Shown in pieces: positions 43,113-52,719 of a stretch of DNA of 64,000 nt. How positions within the stretch are numbered: the stretch's first letter is position 1; the number at the start of each line of letters is the position of its first letter. The stretch comes from Acidisarcina polymorpha (GTDB lineage Bacteria; Acidobacteriota; Terriglobia; Terriglobales; Acidobacteriaceae), in contig NZ_CP030840.1 in the NCBI RefSeq assembly GCF_003330725.1, positions 5,022,001 through 5,086,000 on the forward strand, written 5' to 3'. Position numbers and translations under genes: made by a program. Under the pieces are notes generated by a model, which saw only the letters and a program-made list of their open reading frames with translations, was not told where the DNA came from and made no database searches.

Positions 43113-43163
43113 GTTCTCGCAAACAGTTCTCAAAGGGTATTCGCTATGCTCGGTTCCGAGAAC
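43113..43163. promoter_or_regulatory. Putative resolution (res) site
   Basis: GTTCTC (43113-43118), GTTCTC (43126-43131) and GAGAAC (43158-43163) lie between the divergent tnpA remnant and resolvase gene, as expected for resolvase-binding half sites. Exact subsites are not resolved. Confidence 0.4.
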
Positions 43164-43180
43164 ACAGGAGAAGCCTTTCC

Positions 43181-43739
43181 ATGCTAATCGGCTCCGCTCG
43201 GGTGTCCACCCAGGATCAGAACCTCGAACTCCAAACCGAAGCGCTCACCAGAGCTGGGGGCAGGAAGATCTTCTCCGATAAGCTCAGTGACAGTCGTGCC
43301 GAACAGCCCGGCCTGACCCAAGCGCAGGAAGTTTTACGGGAGGGCGACACCGTGGTCGTCTGGAAGCTCGGTCGGTTAGGCCGTAGCTTCAAGCATCTCG
43401 TGAACCTGGTTGGCGAAATTCACCATCTGGGCGTGCAGTTCAAAAGCCTCGCCGACGCACTCGAGACTGGAACACCCCAGGGACGCTTCTTCTTCCACGT
43501 GATTGCCAATCTTGCCGAGATGGAACGGGAAGTCACCGTTGAACGTACCCGCGCCGGTCTCGAAGTTGCTCGACAGCTCGGACGTAAGTGCGGACGCAAA
43601 CGCCAGATGACCGAAAGAAGGATTAAGTTTTGCCAAGAAACTGCTCGCCAGCGGTGTTCCGCCTCGCGAGGTGGCCGGCAATCTCGGAGTTCCCGTCCCT
43701 ACTCTGTATCGGTGGGTTCCCGCCTCGACCCGCCCTTAG
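43181..43739 (+). pseudogene. tnpR: Tn3-family serine resolvase with C-terminal frameshift
   Basis: The start MLIGSARVSTQDQNLELQ includes catalytic S9. FSDKLSDSRAEQPGL, VVWKLGRLGRSFKHL and FFFHVIANLAEMEREVTVERT follow normally. After MTERRIKF the frame goes wrong: one extra T in a TTTT run (about 43627) shifts reading. The neighbouring frame gives the expected DNA-binding end (AKKLLASGVPPREVAGNLGV, PTLYRWVPASTRP) with TAG at 43737. As sequenced, the helix-turn-helix is lost and the resolvase should be inactive. Confidence 0.85.
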
Positions 43740-43782
43740 CATGATTCATTTGCTTCTGACGGAAACTTCAAAGGAGGACACA

Positions 43783-44775
43783 GTGAGTAGCTATACTCGC
43801 CTAGTTTTGACACTGATCGGCTTTGTCCTCCTCATTTTGCTTTGTTTGTCTGTGGGGGCAAGGCCGATTGGCTTAGATGGGCTTATTCACGGAATCTTTC
43901 ACTTCAATGGTTCAGCGAACGATGTAGTGGTGATCTATCTGCGGTTTCCTCGTGTTCTGCAAGGCTTGCTGGTGGGTGCGGCTCTGGGGGTTGGAGGCGC
44001 TGTGATCCAGGGGCTCACGCGGAATCCGCTGGCGGATCCGGCCGTACTCGGCATCAACGGAGGCGCCTCGCTGGCGTTGGTGATCACGTCCACTTGCTTT
44101 CATGGCACCTCCCTTGCGTGGCGCTGCCCGATCGCTTTCGTTGGATCAGCAACAGCGCTGCTGATGGTTTACAGCATGAGCACTCTACTCTCTGCCGGAG
44201 GTCTTTCTTCACTGGTCATTCTCGGGGCAGTCGTCGCCGGCTTGACGGCATCGCTCACGACGACTCTTCTGCTGTCCACAGGTCACGATGTCACTAACAT
44301 TATGTATTGGCTGGTAGGATCGTTGAACGGCTCTGACTGGCCAAACGTGCTGATGGTTCTGCCTTTGATTCTTGCTGGCCTGGCACTCAGCCTCACACTC
44401 GCCGGCAGACTTAACGCTCTACGCTTAGGAGAGGATGTCGCCCAGGCACTCGGTGTTGATATGACGCGCACGCGAGCGTGGGGAACGCTGGCGATCCTTC
44501 TATTGACGGCTGCGGCGGTGGCGTCAACTGGACCGATAGGGTTTGTTGGGCTGCTTGTGGCGCACATCGTGAGGAGCGTTGTCGGGCTTGATTATCGCAA
44601 GGTACTTCCAGGATCAGCGATCGCTGGTTCGTCATTCCTGCTGCTCTGTGATTTCCTGGCACGCACACGTCTCTGGGTTTCCTATGACGAAGTTCCGGTG
44701 GGCTTGGTAACTGCTTGTTTCGGCGCACCCCTGCTGCTGTTTCTCCTACAGCGCAGAAGGGTGTACGCAACGTGA
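43783..44775 (+). CDS. FecCD-family iron-siderophore permease (first copy)
   Basis: 330 residues from the GTG at 43783, chosen because AAGGAGG lies 7 bp upstream; an in-frame ATG at 43741 has no such site. Nine to ten membrane helices, LRFPRVLQGLLVGAALGVGGAVIQGLTRNPLADP (the FecCD signature), and the GPIGFVGLLVAHIVR block that docks the ATPase. It heads a three-gene uptake operon and overlaps the second permease by 4 bp (GTGA). It starts only 43 bp after the Tn3 resolvase. Confidence 0.94.
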   Translation: MSSYTRLVLTLIGFVLLILLCLSVGARPIGLDGLIHGIFHFNGSANDVVVIYLRFPRVLQGLLVGAALGVGGAVIQGLTRNPLADPAVLGINGGASLALVITSTCFHGTSLAWRCPIAFVGSATALLMVYSMSTLLSAGGLSSLVILGAVVAGLTASLTTTLLLSTGHDVTNIMYWLVGSLNGSDWPNVLMVLPLILAGLALSLTLAGRLNALRLGEDVAQALGVDMTRTRAWGTLAILLLTAAAVASTGPIGFVGLLVAHIVRSVVGLDYRKVLPGSAIAGSSFLLLCDFLARTRLWVSYDEVPVGLVTACFGAPLLLFLLQRRRVYAT

Positions 44776-45812
44776 GGGACCGACCGCTGAACCACCTGTA
44801 TCAACATGAAAAGCAGCTTCTCAAGTTCGTCGGCTTGGGCGGACTTGTGCTCCTGCTCGCGGTGGCTGCTGCTTTAGTGGGCTACTATCCTGTTCATCTC
44901 CGCGACCTGACCTCAGCCGCCTTGCACACTCAGAACGCCGACCCGCTTGCAACGTATGTAATTCTTGTGCTTCGTTTGCCCCGCCTGCTTGCGGCGCTTT
45001 CGGTGGGCGCCGCTATGGCTTTGGCGGGTAGCGTAACTCAATCGCTGCTCCAGAATCCCCTCGCCGAACCCAGCGTGCTCGGCATTAGTGCAGGTGCTTC
45101 TTTTATGGCGCTATTTTCGCTGACCGTGCTGCACATATCGCAGACTCTGCTACCGCTGGCAGCTTTTCTGGGCGCCCTGGGGACTGGCGTAGCTGTAATG
45201 AGCTTGGCGCGCGGGTTTCGGCGTCGGGAAGCGCTCGATTACAACTCCATGCGGTTGGTGCTGAGCGGCGTGATGGTGAGCGTGGTCTTCTCAGCAGGCA
45301 CTTTGGCCGTAGTGAATTATGGGCAAATGTTTCAGCTCAATGAGGTAATGCGCTGGACAACCGGCAGCCTGGCCGATGTGGGCTGGGGGCGGGCTTGGCC
45401 GATCCTTGTGATCCTTCCTCTGCTGATGCCTGTCGTGCTTCTGTCCGCCCGTACGCTGCGCGTCCACACTATGGGCGAAGAGCGCGCGCGGAGCCTAGGT
45501 GCCCACGCCGCGCGCGAACGAGGATGGCTACTGCTAACTAGCGCCGCACTAGTAGGCACGGCGGTCGCCGTTGCTGGTCCTGTTGCCTTTATAGGATTGC
45601 TCGTGCCGAATATTATGCGAAGGTGGCACGGCACCATGAGCGTTAGTTCGCTGCTGCAATCAGGCATGCTTGGCGGCGCATTGGTACTAGGTGCCGATTT
45701 GCTGGGTCGGAGCATTGTCGCCCCGCTTGAGATTCCGTACGGTCTCATTACGATTATCCTGGGTGCGCCCTACCTGCTGTATTTTCTGATACGAAGACGG
45801 CGAATCGCATGA
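44772..45812 (+). CDS. FecCD-family iron-siderophore permease (second copy)
   Basis: 346 residues from the GTG at 44772, which overlaps the preceding stop. Polytopic, with LRLPRLLAALSVGAAMALAG, SLLQNPLAEPSVLGISAGAS, YGQMFQLNEVMRWTTGSLADV and GPVAFIGLLVPNIMRRW. It pairs with the first permease as a heterodimer. It overlaps the ATPase gene by 4 bp. Confidence 0.94.
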   Translation: MRDRPLNHLYQHEKQLLKFVGLGGLVLLLAVAAALVGYYPVHLRDLTSAALHTQNADPLATYVILVLRLPRLLAALSVGAAMALAGSVTQSLLQNPLAEPSVLGISAGASFMALFSLTVLHISQTLLPLAAFLGALGTGVAVMSLARGFRRREALDYNSMRLVLSGVMVSVVFSAGTLAVVNYGQMFQLNEVMRWTTGSLADVGWGRAWPILVILPLLMPVVLLSARTLRVHTMGEERARSLGAHAARERGWLLLTSAALVGTAVAVAGPVAFIGLLVPNIMRRWHGTMSVSSLLQSGMLGGALVLGADLLGRSIVAPLEIPYGLITIILGAPYLLYFLIRRRRIA

Positions 45813-46621
45813 TTAAGAAGCCAACTGTTTCGAAGCGACTTGTCGCGGCGGACTTGTCCGTGGGCTTTCCAAGCCGGCCCGCCGCATTGAAATCGCTTTC
45901 AATTTCCATTCCTGATGGCAAGATCGTCGTTATCGCTGGCCCGAATGGATGCGGCAAATCGACGCTGCTGCGCGCACTCGCACGATTGATAAGACCTGCA
46001 AATGGGGCTGTGCTGCTGGATGGAACCGATGTTCAGCAGCTGACCTCGATTGAAATGGCACAACGTCTTGGGATGCTTCCGCAGGGAGCAGCGGCACCGG
46101 AGGGTATGTTGGTGCGGGAACTGGTTGCGTTAGGACGCTACCCCTTCCAACACTGGTGGCAGACCGCCTCGGCTGAAGACGGGTCGCTTGTACTCGATGC
46201 TATGAGACTCGCCGGCGTGCTCGCATTAGCCGAGCGCACAGCCGAATCGCTCTCCGGCGGCGAACGCCAGCGTGCTTGGATAGGTATGGTTCTGGCACAA
46301 CAGACCTCTATCCTCTTATTGGATGAGCCCACGACGTATCTTGATATGGCTCATCAACTCGATGTGCTAGAGCTGTTGGAGCAATTGAATCGTCAACAAG
46401 GGAAAACTATCGTGATTGTGCTGCACGATCTAAACCACGCAGCGAGATTGGCCGATCACCTCGTGTTGATGCGAGATGGAGTGATCGTGGTTGAGGGCAG
46501 CCCAGCGGAGATCATGACTGTCGAGCGAATCGCGCAGGTCTTTGACGTAGAAGTAGAGCTGCGGCTTGACACGGAGAATGGTAAGCCAACATGTGTCCCT
46601 CTTCGCGTAATAAGGCCGTGA
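45809..46621 (+). CDS. FecE-type ABC transporter ATP-binding protein
   Basis: 270 residues. Walker A GPNGCGKST, Q-loop LGMLPQG, signature LSGGERQRAWIGMVLAQ, Walker B LLLDEPTTYLD and the switch histidine in VLHDLNHAAR are all present. It powers the two permeases. The gene ends one base before the convergent binding-protein gene ends. Confidence 0.96.
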   Translation: MIKKPTVSKRLVAADLSVGFPSRPAALKSLSISIPDGKIVVIAGPNGCGKSTLLRALARLIRPANGAVLLDGTDVQQLTSIEMAQRLGMLPQGAAAPEGMLVRELVALGRYPFQHWWQTASAEDGSLVLDAMRLAGVLALAERTAESLSGGERQRAWIGMVLAQQTSILLLDEPTTYLDMAHQLDVLELLEQLNRQQGKTIVIVLHDLNHAARLADHLVLMRDGVIVVEGSPAEIMTVERIAQVFDVEVELRLDTENGKPTCVPLRVIRP

Positions 46622-47569
46622 TTACGAGCCAGAGCTGCTACTTAGGGGAAGACGTATATGCCACTGGGAATCGAGATCGCGTCCAAGCAGATCGCGCTCC
46701 AGGTCCTCCATAACTCGATCAGCCGTGATGGGCGTAATCATCTGCCAGTAGCTATCCATGTAGAAGACGTGGCCAGCCTTGACGAACGACAGCCGGTTCC
46801 ACAATGGCTGGGCCGCCAGCAAGGCCAGTTGCTGCGCCACTTTATCGCGTTCCGCTAAGTTCTCATACGGAGCGGGTGTCACAAAGAAGGCATCGCAATC
46901 CAGGTCATCGACCCGCTCCCATGAGACGGTGGTCCCGTGCGAGTCGGAGAGATTCTGGTTGTGCAGCTTTCCATATCGAAGGCCGATAGCCTTCATCAGT
47001 TTCGCTGTGTTCTGATTGTCGGGGAAGATGACCATGGATCGGGTGTTGGCCGACACGTGGCCCATGAGAACGCGGAAAGGATGTCTCGCGAAATCTGCGC
47101 GCACCTGGTCTATTTTGCGATCCGTATCGGCGATCCCTGCCTCGGCTTGGGGTTCGCGATGAAGCAGCCTGGCAACTTCACGGTGACGCGTGCGCCAATC
47201 GGAGAAGTTTGTGAAATCTTTGATGTTGATCGTCGGCGCGATCCGACTCAAAGACTCAGCCGCATTCGGTCCTACCGTAAAGATCACATCCGGCCTGAGC
47301 GAGAGCACCTGCTCCACGTTCGGGGGGGCGGTCAGCGGATGGATCGACTGCCAGGTATCCGCGGACATCAGCGCCTGGTCGGTGTAGACCCGGTAAGCGC
47401 CTACCGGAGCAATGCCGAGTGCGACGATATCTTCGAAAGTTTGCGGCGCCACTGAGACGACCCGGTACGGGTTCTGCGGAAGCCCGTGTTCCACGGCCGG
47501 GGTAGTCGGTAACTTGCAGGCACAGAGCGCAAGCAGCAGCAGAGAGCTCACGATTGCGCTACGCTCCAT
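46622..47569 (-). CDS. Siderophore-type ABC substrate-binding lipoprotein
   Basis: 315 residues. The signal with lipobox LCAC gives a lipidated C18. Type III binding fold: YRVVSVAPQTFEDIVALGIAPVGA, LRPDVIFTVG, the long connecting helix and RVDDLDCDAFFVTPAP. It delivers ferric chelate to the permeases encoded convergently. Its ATG shares one base with the stop of the receptor gene (TGATG), so receptor and binding protein are translationally coupled even though the permease genes are on the other strand. Confidence 0.88.
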   Translation of the reverse strand: MERSAIVSSLLLLALCACKLPTTPAVEHGLPQNPYRVVSVAPQTFEDIVALGIAPVGAYRVYTDQALMSADTWQSIHPLTAPPNVEQVLSLRPDVIFTVGPNAAESLSRIAPTINIKDFTNFSDWRTRHREVARLLHREPQAEAGIADTDRKIDQVRADFARHPFRVLMGHVSANTRSMVIFPDNQNTAKLMKAIGLRYGKLHNQNLSDSHGTTVSWERVDDLDCDAFFVTPAPYENLAERDKVAQQLALLAAQPLWNRLSFVKAGHVFYMDSYWQMITPITADRVMEDLERDLLGRDLDSQWHIRLPLSSSSGS

Positions 47570-50500
47570 CAGAACTCCAGCTTCAAGGCGACCTGCAAGG
47601 ACCGTGGACCCCCTGCGTGGTAGAGGGGGATCAGGTTGCCGAAGGTGTTGGTCGCGTTGCCGATCACGGTAGATGTTGATGTGCCGAAGAACGGCGCGTT
47701 GAGCTGCGAGTTAGGCTGGGCAAAGTTGGGATGGTTGGCGAGATTGAACGAATCGGCCCGGAACAGAAGATGGAGATTCTCATGGATCGGAAAGCGGCGC
47801 GCAACAGACAGGTCCGGCTCAATCAGGTTGTAACCGCGAAAGGTATTTCGGCCGAGCGTACCCTGGCGGACCGCGCTGAGCGGCGTAGTGGAGTCATAAG
47901 CCGCGGCGAAGTTGGACAGGGCCGCCGCGTTCAACTCAAAGCCTCGCGGCACGCCTGGAGCACGGATCGTGAGAGATTGGCCGGGAACGCGATCCGGCCG
48001 GAGCGTTGTGCGTTGGCCCTGTACCGTCACGATCACAGAAGCATCCACCGGCGGCGCGCTTTGTAGGTACACCAGCGGGTCGAGGGACCATCCTTCCGCA
48101 ATGGTACGGACGACCGCCGAGGAATTGGGCAGCGTAGGAACTTCATAGTGCCCCCCCAGAGAGAATGTATTGCGTACATCGAAGTCCGATGGACCTCGAT
48201 CCAGAAACGGATTGTAATTCGATACGGGCCCGGTGCTGTAAAGATAGCTTGAGGCGTTGTCGAGTGAATGCGCCCAAGTATAAGACGACAGCACCTGCAG
48301 TCCATGACTTAGGCGCCGGTTGTACTTCACCTGCAAAGCCTGGTAATTAGAGCTGCTTTGATTGTTGAGCACCTGCGTGACGCCCTGAAAGGTCGGGCTA
48401 AGGTTGGGAATTAGGAGGGTGCGCAGCAGCTGCCTTCCTTCAGACCCAACGTAGGTTGCGGTGAGAGACTGCTCGATGCCAAGCTGCTGTTCCACAGCAG
48501 CCGACCACTGATAGGTGCGCGGCGACAGCAGACCGGGATCGACGATGGTCTGATTGGTGTAGGGTGCAATGGGCGCAGCGGGGTTGGGAAAAACAGCCTC
48601 AGCAGCGGTGAGGGGAAACTTCAGTCCGGCTGTCGTCGTAGCACTGCGGTTCCCCAGCGAGAGGGTGTTTTGCGCCGAACCCTGAACGTCATAGAAGCTG
48701 CCAAAGCCGAGCCGCAAAACCGTGGCAGCTCTCGAATCAGGGCGTGTTGTGTAAGCGAGACCGACTCGCGGAGACACGTTCATTTTCTGCGATGAGTAGA
48801 GTGGTGTGCCTGCGGGTGCGAGTGCGATCGTGGCGGGGCTAGAAAAGCCGGTGACGGCAAAAGGGCTGGGCCCCGAGATGAAGTCCGGGGCACCCGCATA
48901 ATCCCAGCGCGCTCCATAGGTCAACACCAACGCTGGGAATGCTCGCCATGTGTCTTCGGCATAGAGACCAAGTGCCGGAAATCGGAAGACATTCCCCGCA
49001 CTAGCAAGCAATTCCGTTGAGGAGAGAGTGCCGGAAGTGAGGTCGTTGAGGCTGGTGATAGTGAAACCTTCCAAACCGGGGGTGCCGATCTCGTTGCTTG
49101 TCAGACTGCGGTAATCCACACCAAACCCGAACTGGTGCTTGCCTGCGGACCACGTCAACTTATCGACTGCGTTCCATTGCGTTTGCTCGTTTGCCGAGTT
49201 TGTTCCCCAGACGACGTAGGTAAACTGATTGTTGAAGGAGAGGATCGTCTGGACATAACCGTTTGCTGTCGTGCGGCCCGGCAGGAAGCTGCCGAACTGA
49301 CTGTCAGGCACGCTGACGCCGGTGGGCAGCAATTCGAGCGTCGTGGCAGCGCTCCTGCTGTAGTTGTATCGCAGGTCGTTGGTGATATTTGACCGGACAA
49401 GGTACGTTGCTCCAGCTGTAAGGCTATCGAGCTTATATTGACGCGCTTGCGGCGATAGTCCGTTGGGATTGGTGCCACTGTTGGGCGCGTAATCGTAACG
49501 CACAAAGATGCGGAGCTTATCGCCGAACTGGTGGTCAACCCGAAGGGCGGAGGTATCGATTTTGCTCGGGTTGGAACTGACGCTGTTCAACTGCGCGAAG
49601 CCCGATGCAACGCAGTTCGGAGCCGCGCCGCAAGAGGAAAGTGGTACACCCGTGGTGCTCAGTTCGGGTCCGTTCGGCAAGGGAAAGAGAGAGAGCAGTG
49701 GCTGGATGCTGCGGACCGCTTGTGCGCGCGTCGCGACCGAGGGTGTGGACGTGACCGTAGTCTCCGGTTGCACCAAACGAAGACCCTCGTAAGAAAAGAA
49801 GAAAAAGGAATGGTTGCGCCAGAGAGGACCACCCAGCACGCCGCCGAAGTCGTTCTGTCGTTCCGGCTGACGCGCGATACCGAGGTTGTTGTTAATCCAG
49901 TTGTTCGCGTCCAGCGCGTTATTACGAAGATAGTCGTAGGCCGTTCCATGAAAGCGGTTGGTGCCGCTGCGAGACGTAATCTCGAACTCGCCGCCGGGTG
50001 TTCGGCCATACTCTGGAGCATAGGTGGCTGTTTGCACTTGGAACTCTTGTAGGGCGTCGGTGGAAAGAAGAGCGTTCGTACCGCCTGTTGAACTCGTGCC
50101 GCCCAGCCCGAAGATCCCTCCGGAGCGATTTGCTGCGGTGTTGCTGGCGGAGATGTTCGCGCTGACGCCGTCGATGTAATACTGATTGCCTTCAGTGCGC
50201 TGACCGTTGACGGCATAGCTCCCTTGGTTGTTCGTCGGCGATGGCGTAACACCGGGCGTGAGTAGAAAGAGAGTATCGAAGCTGCGTCCGTTAAGTGGGA
50301 GATTATTCGCGAAAGCGCGATCGATGACGGTACTTACCGCAGCCGACTGCGTCTGTACCAATTCCGCATTCCCCGAGACGTTCACTGTCTCGGTAGCCTG
50401 ACCCACTCTAAGCGTGAAGTTTACCCGTATCTGCTGTCCTGTTTGAACCGCGATATGCAATTGCTGGCTGTTGGCGAATCCGGCTGCGCTGACCTTCGCG

Positions 50501-50739
50501 TCATACGATCCGATAGGCAGGAAGGTTGCCGTGTACTCGCCGCTGCCATTGGTGAGTACGTCGCGGGACAGATTGGTGCTCTCTTGCGTTAGGTATACAG
50601 AAGCCCTAGGCACCACGCGCCCCTGTTGGTCTGTAACCACACCGGAGATTCGGCCCTCCTGCGCTTGTACCACAGCCGCGCAGATCACTAGATAAGCCGG
50701 ACAGAAGCCACCATAAAGCAGTTTCGAGGGTCGCATCAT
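47569..50739 (-). CDS. Oar-like TonB-dependent receptor coupled to the siderophore transporter
   Basis: 1056 residues. A signal peptide (ends VVQAQ), a carboxypeptidase-regulatory-like domain (GRISGVVTDQQGRVVPRA, GEYTATFLPIGSYDAKVSAAGF), the plug with NNLPLNGRSFDTLFLLTPGV and YYIDGVSANIS, and a large barrel ending VALKLEF. The domain plan is that of the sugar-type Oar receptor at 5298-8666, not the compact FecA/FepA plan, yet the gene is coupled to an iron-type binding protein. Substrate is therefore either a siderophore taken up by an Oar-like receptor or another metal complex. Confidence 0.9.
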   Translation of the reverse strand: MMRPSKLLYGGFCPAYLVICAAVVQAQEGRISGVVTDQQGRVVPRASVYLTQESTNLSRDVLTNGSGEYTATFLPIGSYDAKVSAAGFANSQQLHIAVQTGQQIRVNFTLRVGQATETVNVSGNAELVQTQSAAVSTVIDRAFANNLPLNGRSFDTLFLLTPGVTPSPTNNQGSYAVNGQRTEGNQYYIDGVSANISASNTAANRSGGIFGLGGTSSTGGTNALLSTDALQEFQVQTATYAPEYGRTPGGEFEITSRSGTNRFHGTAYDYLRNNALDANNWINNNLGIARQPERQNDFGGVLGGPLWRNHSFFFFSYEGLRLVQPETTVTSTPSVATRAQAVRSIQPLLSLFPLPNGPELSTTGVPLSSCGAAPNCVASGFAQLNSVSSNPSKIDTSALRVDHQFGDKLRIFVRYDYAPNSGTNPNGLSPQARQYKLDSLTAGATYLVRSNITNDLRYNYSRSAATTLELLPTGVSVPDSQFGSFLPGRTTANGYVQTILSFNNQFTYVVWGTNSANEQTQWNAVDKLTWSAGKHQFGFGVDYRSLTSNEIGTPGLEGFTITSLNDLTSGTLSSTELLASAGNVFRFPALGLYAEDTWRAFPALVLTYGARWDYAGAPDFISGPSPFAVTGFSSPATIALAPAGTPLYSSQKMNVSPRVGLAYTTRPDSRAATVLRLGFGSFYDVQGSAQNTLSLGNRSATTTAGLKFPLTAAEAVFPNPAAPIAPYTNQTIVDPGLLSPRTYQWSAAVEQQLGIEQSLTATYVGSEGRQLLRTLLIPNLSPTFQGVTQVLNNQSSSNYQALQVKYNRRLSHGLQVLSSYTWAHSLDNASSYLYSTGPVSNYNPFLDRGPSDFDVRNTFSLGGHYEVPTLPNSSAVVRTIAEGWSLDPLVYLQSAPPVDASVIVTVQGQRTTLRPDRVPGQSLTIRAPGVPRGFELNAAALSNFAAAYDSTTPLSAVRQGTLGRNTFRGYNLIEPDLSVARRFPIHENLHLLFRADSFNLANHPNFAQPNSQLNAPFFGTSTSTVIGNATNTFGNLIPLYHAGGPRSLQVALKLEF

Positions 50740-51029
50740 ACGATTTTAGGCGATTGAGATCGTTAGCCAACATTAATAAACGGCTTGGAAGCAACCTTAC
50801 CTGCGGCGGCCGATGAAACCATTTCAAGGTCGCATCAGGCGAAATGCAACCCCTCCAAACTTTTAAGCGGCTCTTCCGATCGTGGTCCCTACTGCACAAA
50901 TCACTGCTGTGACTGGCCATGTACCGACCGCAGGGATTAAAAAAAAATGTCACTCGCTACAGGGTTGGTCAGTTTGCTACGAGCGGGGAGTGGTGAGCGC
51001 GTGGGTGCGATGACGGATGTGATGCACTC

Positions 51030-51499
51030 TTGATGCATGGATTCCGAGAAGAACGTATCGCCATCCACCGGCTTGACGCTGAAGGTGGTTCTAAAGCGCC
51101 GGACATCTCTTCCAGCGAGCCCGAGAATTTTCTCGCAGCACTGCGCGATTGGCTCGCGCAAGCTGAACAACTCTACGCACCGACGTTGACGGACGAGCCA
51201 ACGCGCTTGTTTCAGGCCGAGATTACCGCGCTTCCCTGATCGCCGCCGTCACGCTCCTGGAGGCCACGCTGCGAGAGCGATACAAGACGCAGACCTCAGC
51301 ATCCTATTCGAGGCCAATGCAGCTGTGAGAGATGGTAGAGAAGGCACAAGCGGAAGGGCTGCTGAATAACGTCAGCACGCCGAACATCATGGGCTGGCTT
51401 CGCATCCGAAACGAGGCTGTTCATACGAACCAGCCAGTCACACGCGCCCAGGCCACCGAGATCGTTCGGGGCATAACGCAGCTCGTGCAGATACCCTAA
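51030..51499 (+). pseudogene. HEPN-like protein, degraded
   Basis: A 69-codon frame (DAEGGSKAPDISSSEPENFL, WLAQAEQLYAP) ends at a TGA at 51237. Protein-like sequence continues in a shifted frame (LIAAVTLLEATLRERYKTQT), is interrupted by a TGA, and ends with MVEKAQAEGLLNNVSTPNIM, GWLRIRNEAVHTN and VRGITQLVQIP. RNEAVH fits the RX4-6H motif of HEPN ribonuclease/toxin domains. At least one frameshift and one nonsense mutation make it inactive. Family placement is tentative. Confidence 0.55.
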
Positions 51500-51928
51500 A
51501 GTGCGAGCGCTCCTAAGCAAGGCATTTACACGCGCCTCTGCTACTAAGGAAGCTTTTACCAATACGCTAATCGAGGACCTTGTAGTTTCCATTCCTTTCC
51601 TTCGCTGGCTGAGGTGTCCAATGGTCGTGTAGGGGTACCTACACCAAACGTCAACAATCGTACGCTAGTTAGTCGAGGCAGAACGGGCAAACTGGCGTGG
51701 GAGGCGTTTCTCACGACCTATGTTGCGGGAGGGCGACGAAAAAACCCAGTTCGATGAGTGCATTGGCCTGGAGGCAACATCTGAAGTCCCGAACGGGTAC
51801 GGATCACTAGAGGCTAGCCGACATTTGAGGACCGTTCGTCTTCTACGAGCGCATTGCTGATGATACGTCTATTCAGACCCAGGAGGTTCTCAGATGCGGC
51901 CCGCAGGCGGAATCAGCATGGAGTCGGG
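51500..51928. other. No gene seen
   Basis: About 430 bp between the HEPN-like pseudogene and lysE. No frame with coding character, no clear repeat or RNA gene. Probably decayed sequence. Confidence 0.4.
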
Positions 51929-52549
51929 CTATTTTTCGCCGAAGGCTAAAAAAGCACCGAGCCCGATCATGCCGACGCCGGAGGCTACTCGCTGATTGCG
52001 GCGGAAACGGGTACTGGATCGGAGGCGTGCGCCGAGCGGGGCAGCGAAGGCGACGACGAGGAGGTCGGCAGTCGTGTTCAACGAGACAGACATGGCGCCT
52101 AGTAGCACAAACTGCACCACGACATGTCCAAGAGCCGGGTTAACAAACTGGGGAAGGAAGGAGAGGAAAAAGAGCGCCGTCTTTGGGTTTAGAACCTCGG
52201 TCACAATACCTTGTCGGAATCCATGATTCAACGTGCCGGTCTCAGAGAGTTCGTCCGGCACGTTGCGGGCGCGAATCATACGGAATCCCAACCAGACGAG
52301 GTAAATGGCTCCGGCATACTTTACCAGGGAGAATGCCGTGGCGGATGCAGCCAACACGGCGGAAAGGCCGAAACCGGCCGCGAGAACGTGGATCGATCCT
52401 CCGACGAGGGTGCCAAGGGCCGAAAGCACGCCCTCTCGCTTGCCTCCGGAGAGAGTGCGCGCGAGGACATAGAGTATGCCGGGGCCGGGAGTGATAGCGA
52501 GCAGCGTCGCAGCTGCGAGGAAGAGAGCCAGGAGATGTCTGTCCAGCAT
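51929..52549 (-). CDS. LysE-family amino-acid exporter
   Basis: 206 residues, six membrane helices. Family hallmarks: the ITPGPGILYVLARTLSGGKREG start, VKYAGAIYLVWLGFRMIRAR and FRQGIVTEVLNPKTALFFLSFLPQFV. It exports amino acids or homoserine-lactone-like compounds. A single gene with no regulator next to it; the region upstream (52550-52719) leads directly into a group II intron. Confidence 0.93.
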   Translation of the reverse strand: MLDRHLLALFLAAATLLAITPGPGILYVLARTLSGGKREGVLSALGTLVGGSIHVLAAGFGLSAVLAASATAFSLVKYAGAIYLVWLGFRMIRARNVPDELSETGTLNHGFRQGIVTEVLNPKTALFFLSFLPQFVNPALGHVVVQFVLLGAMSVSLNTTADLLVVAFAAPLGARLRSSTRFRRNQRVASGVGMIGLGAFLAFGEK

Positions 52550-52719
52550 TTGCTTATTGTAGCGGTGAACTCTATTGCAATTAAGATAGCTCTGAGATCC
52601 CCTTGGCGGCGCCTGCAGTCAAATGCTTTGTTTGAATAGAGGTTAAGCAATGCTCTTGCCCAAATTGCTCGGCCATAGTGCCCCGAATGCTTCTGAATTT
52701 ATGCCAAACCGCCAATGCA

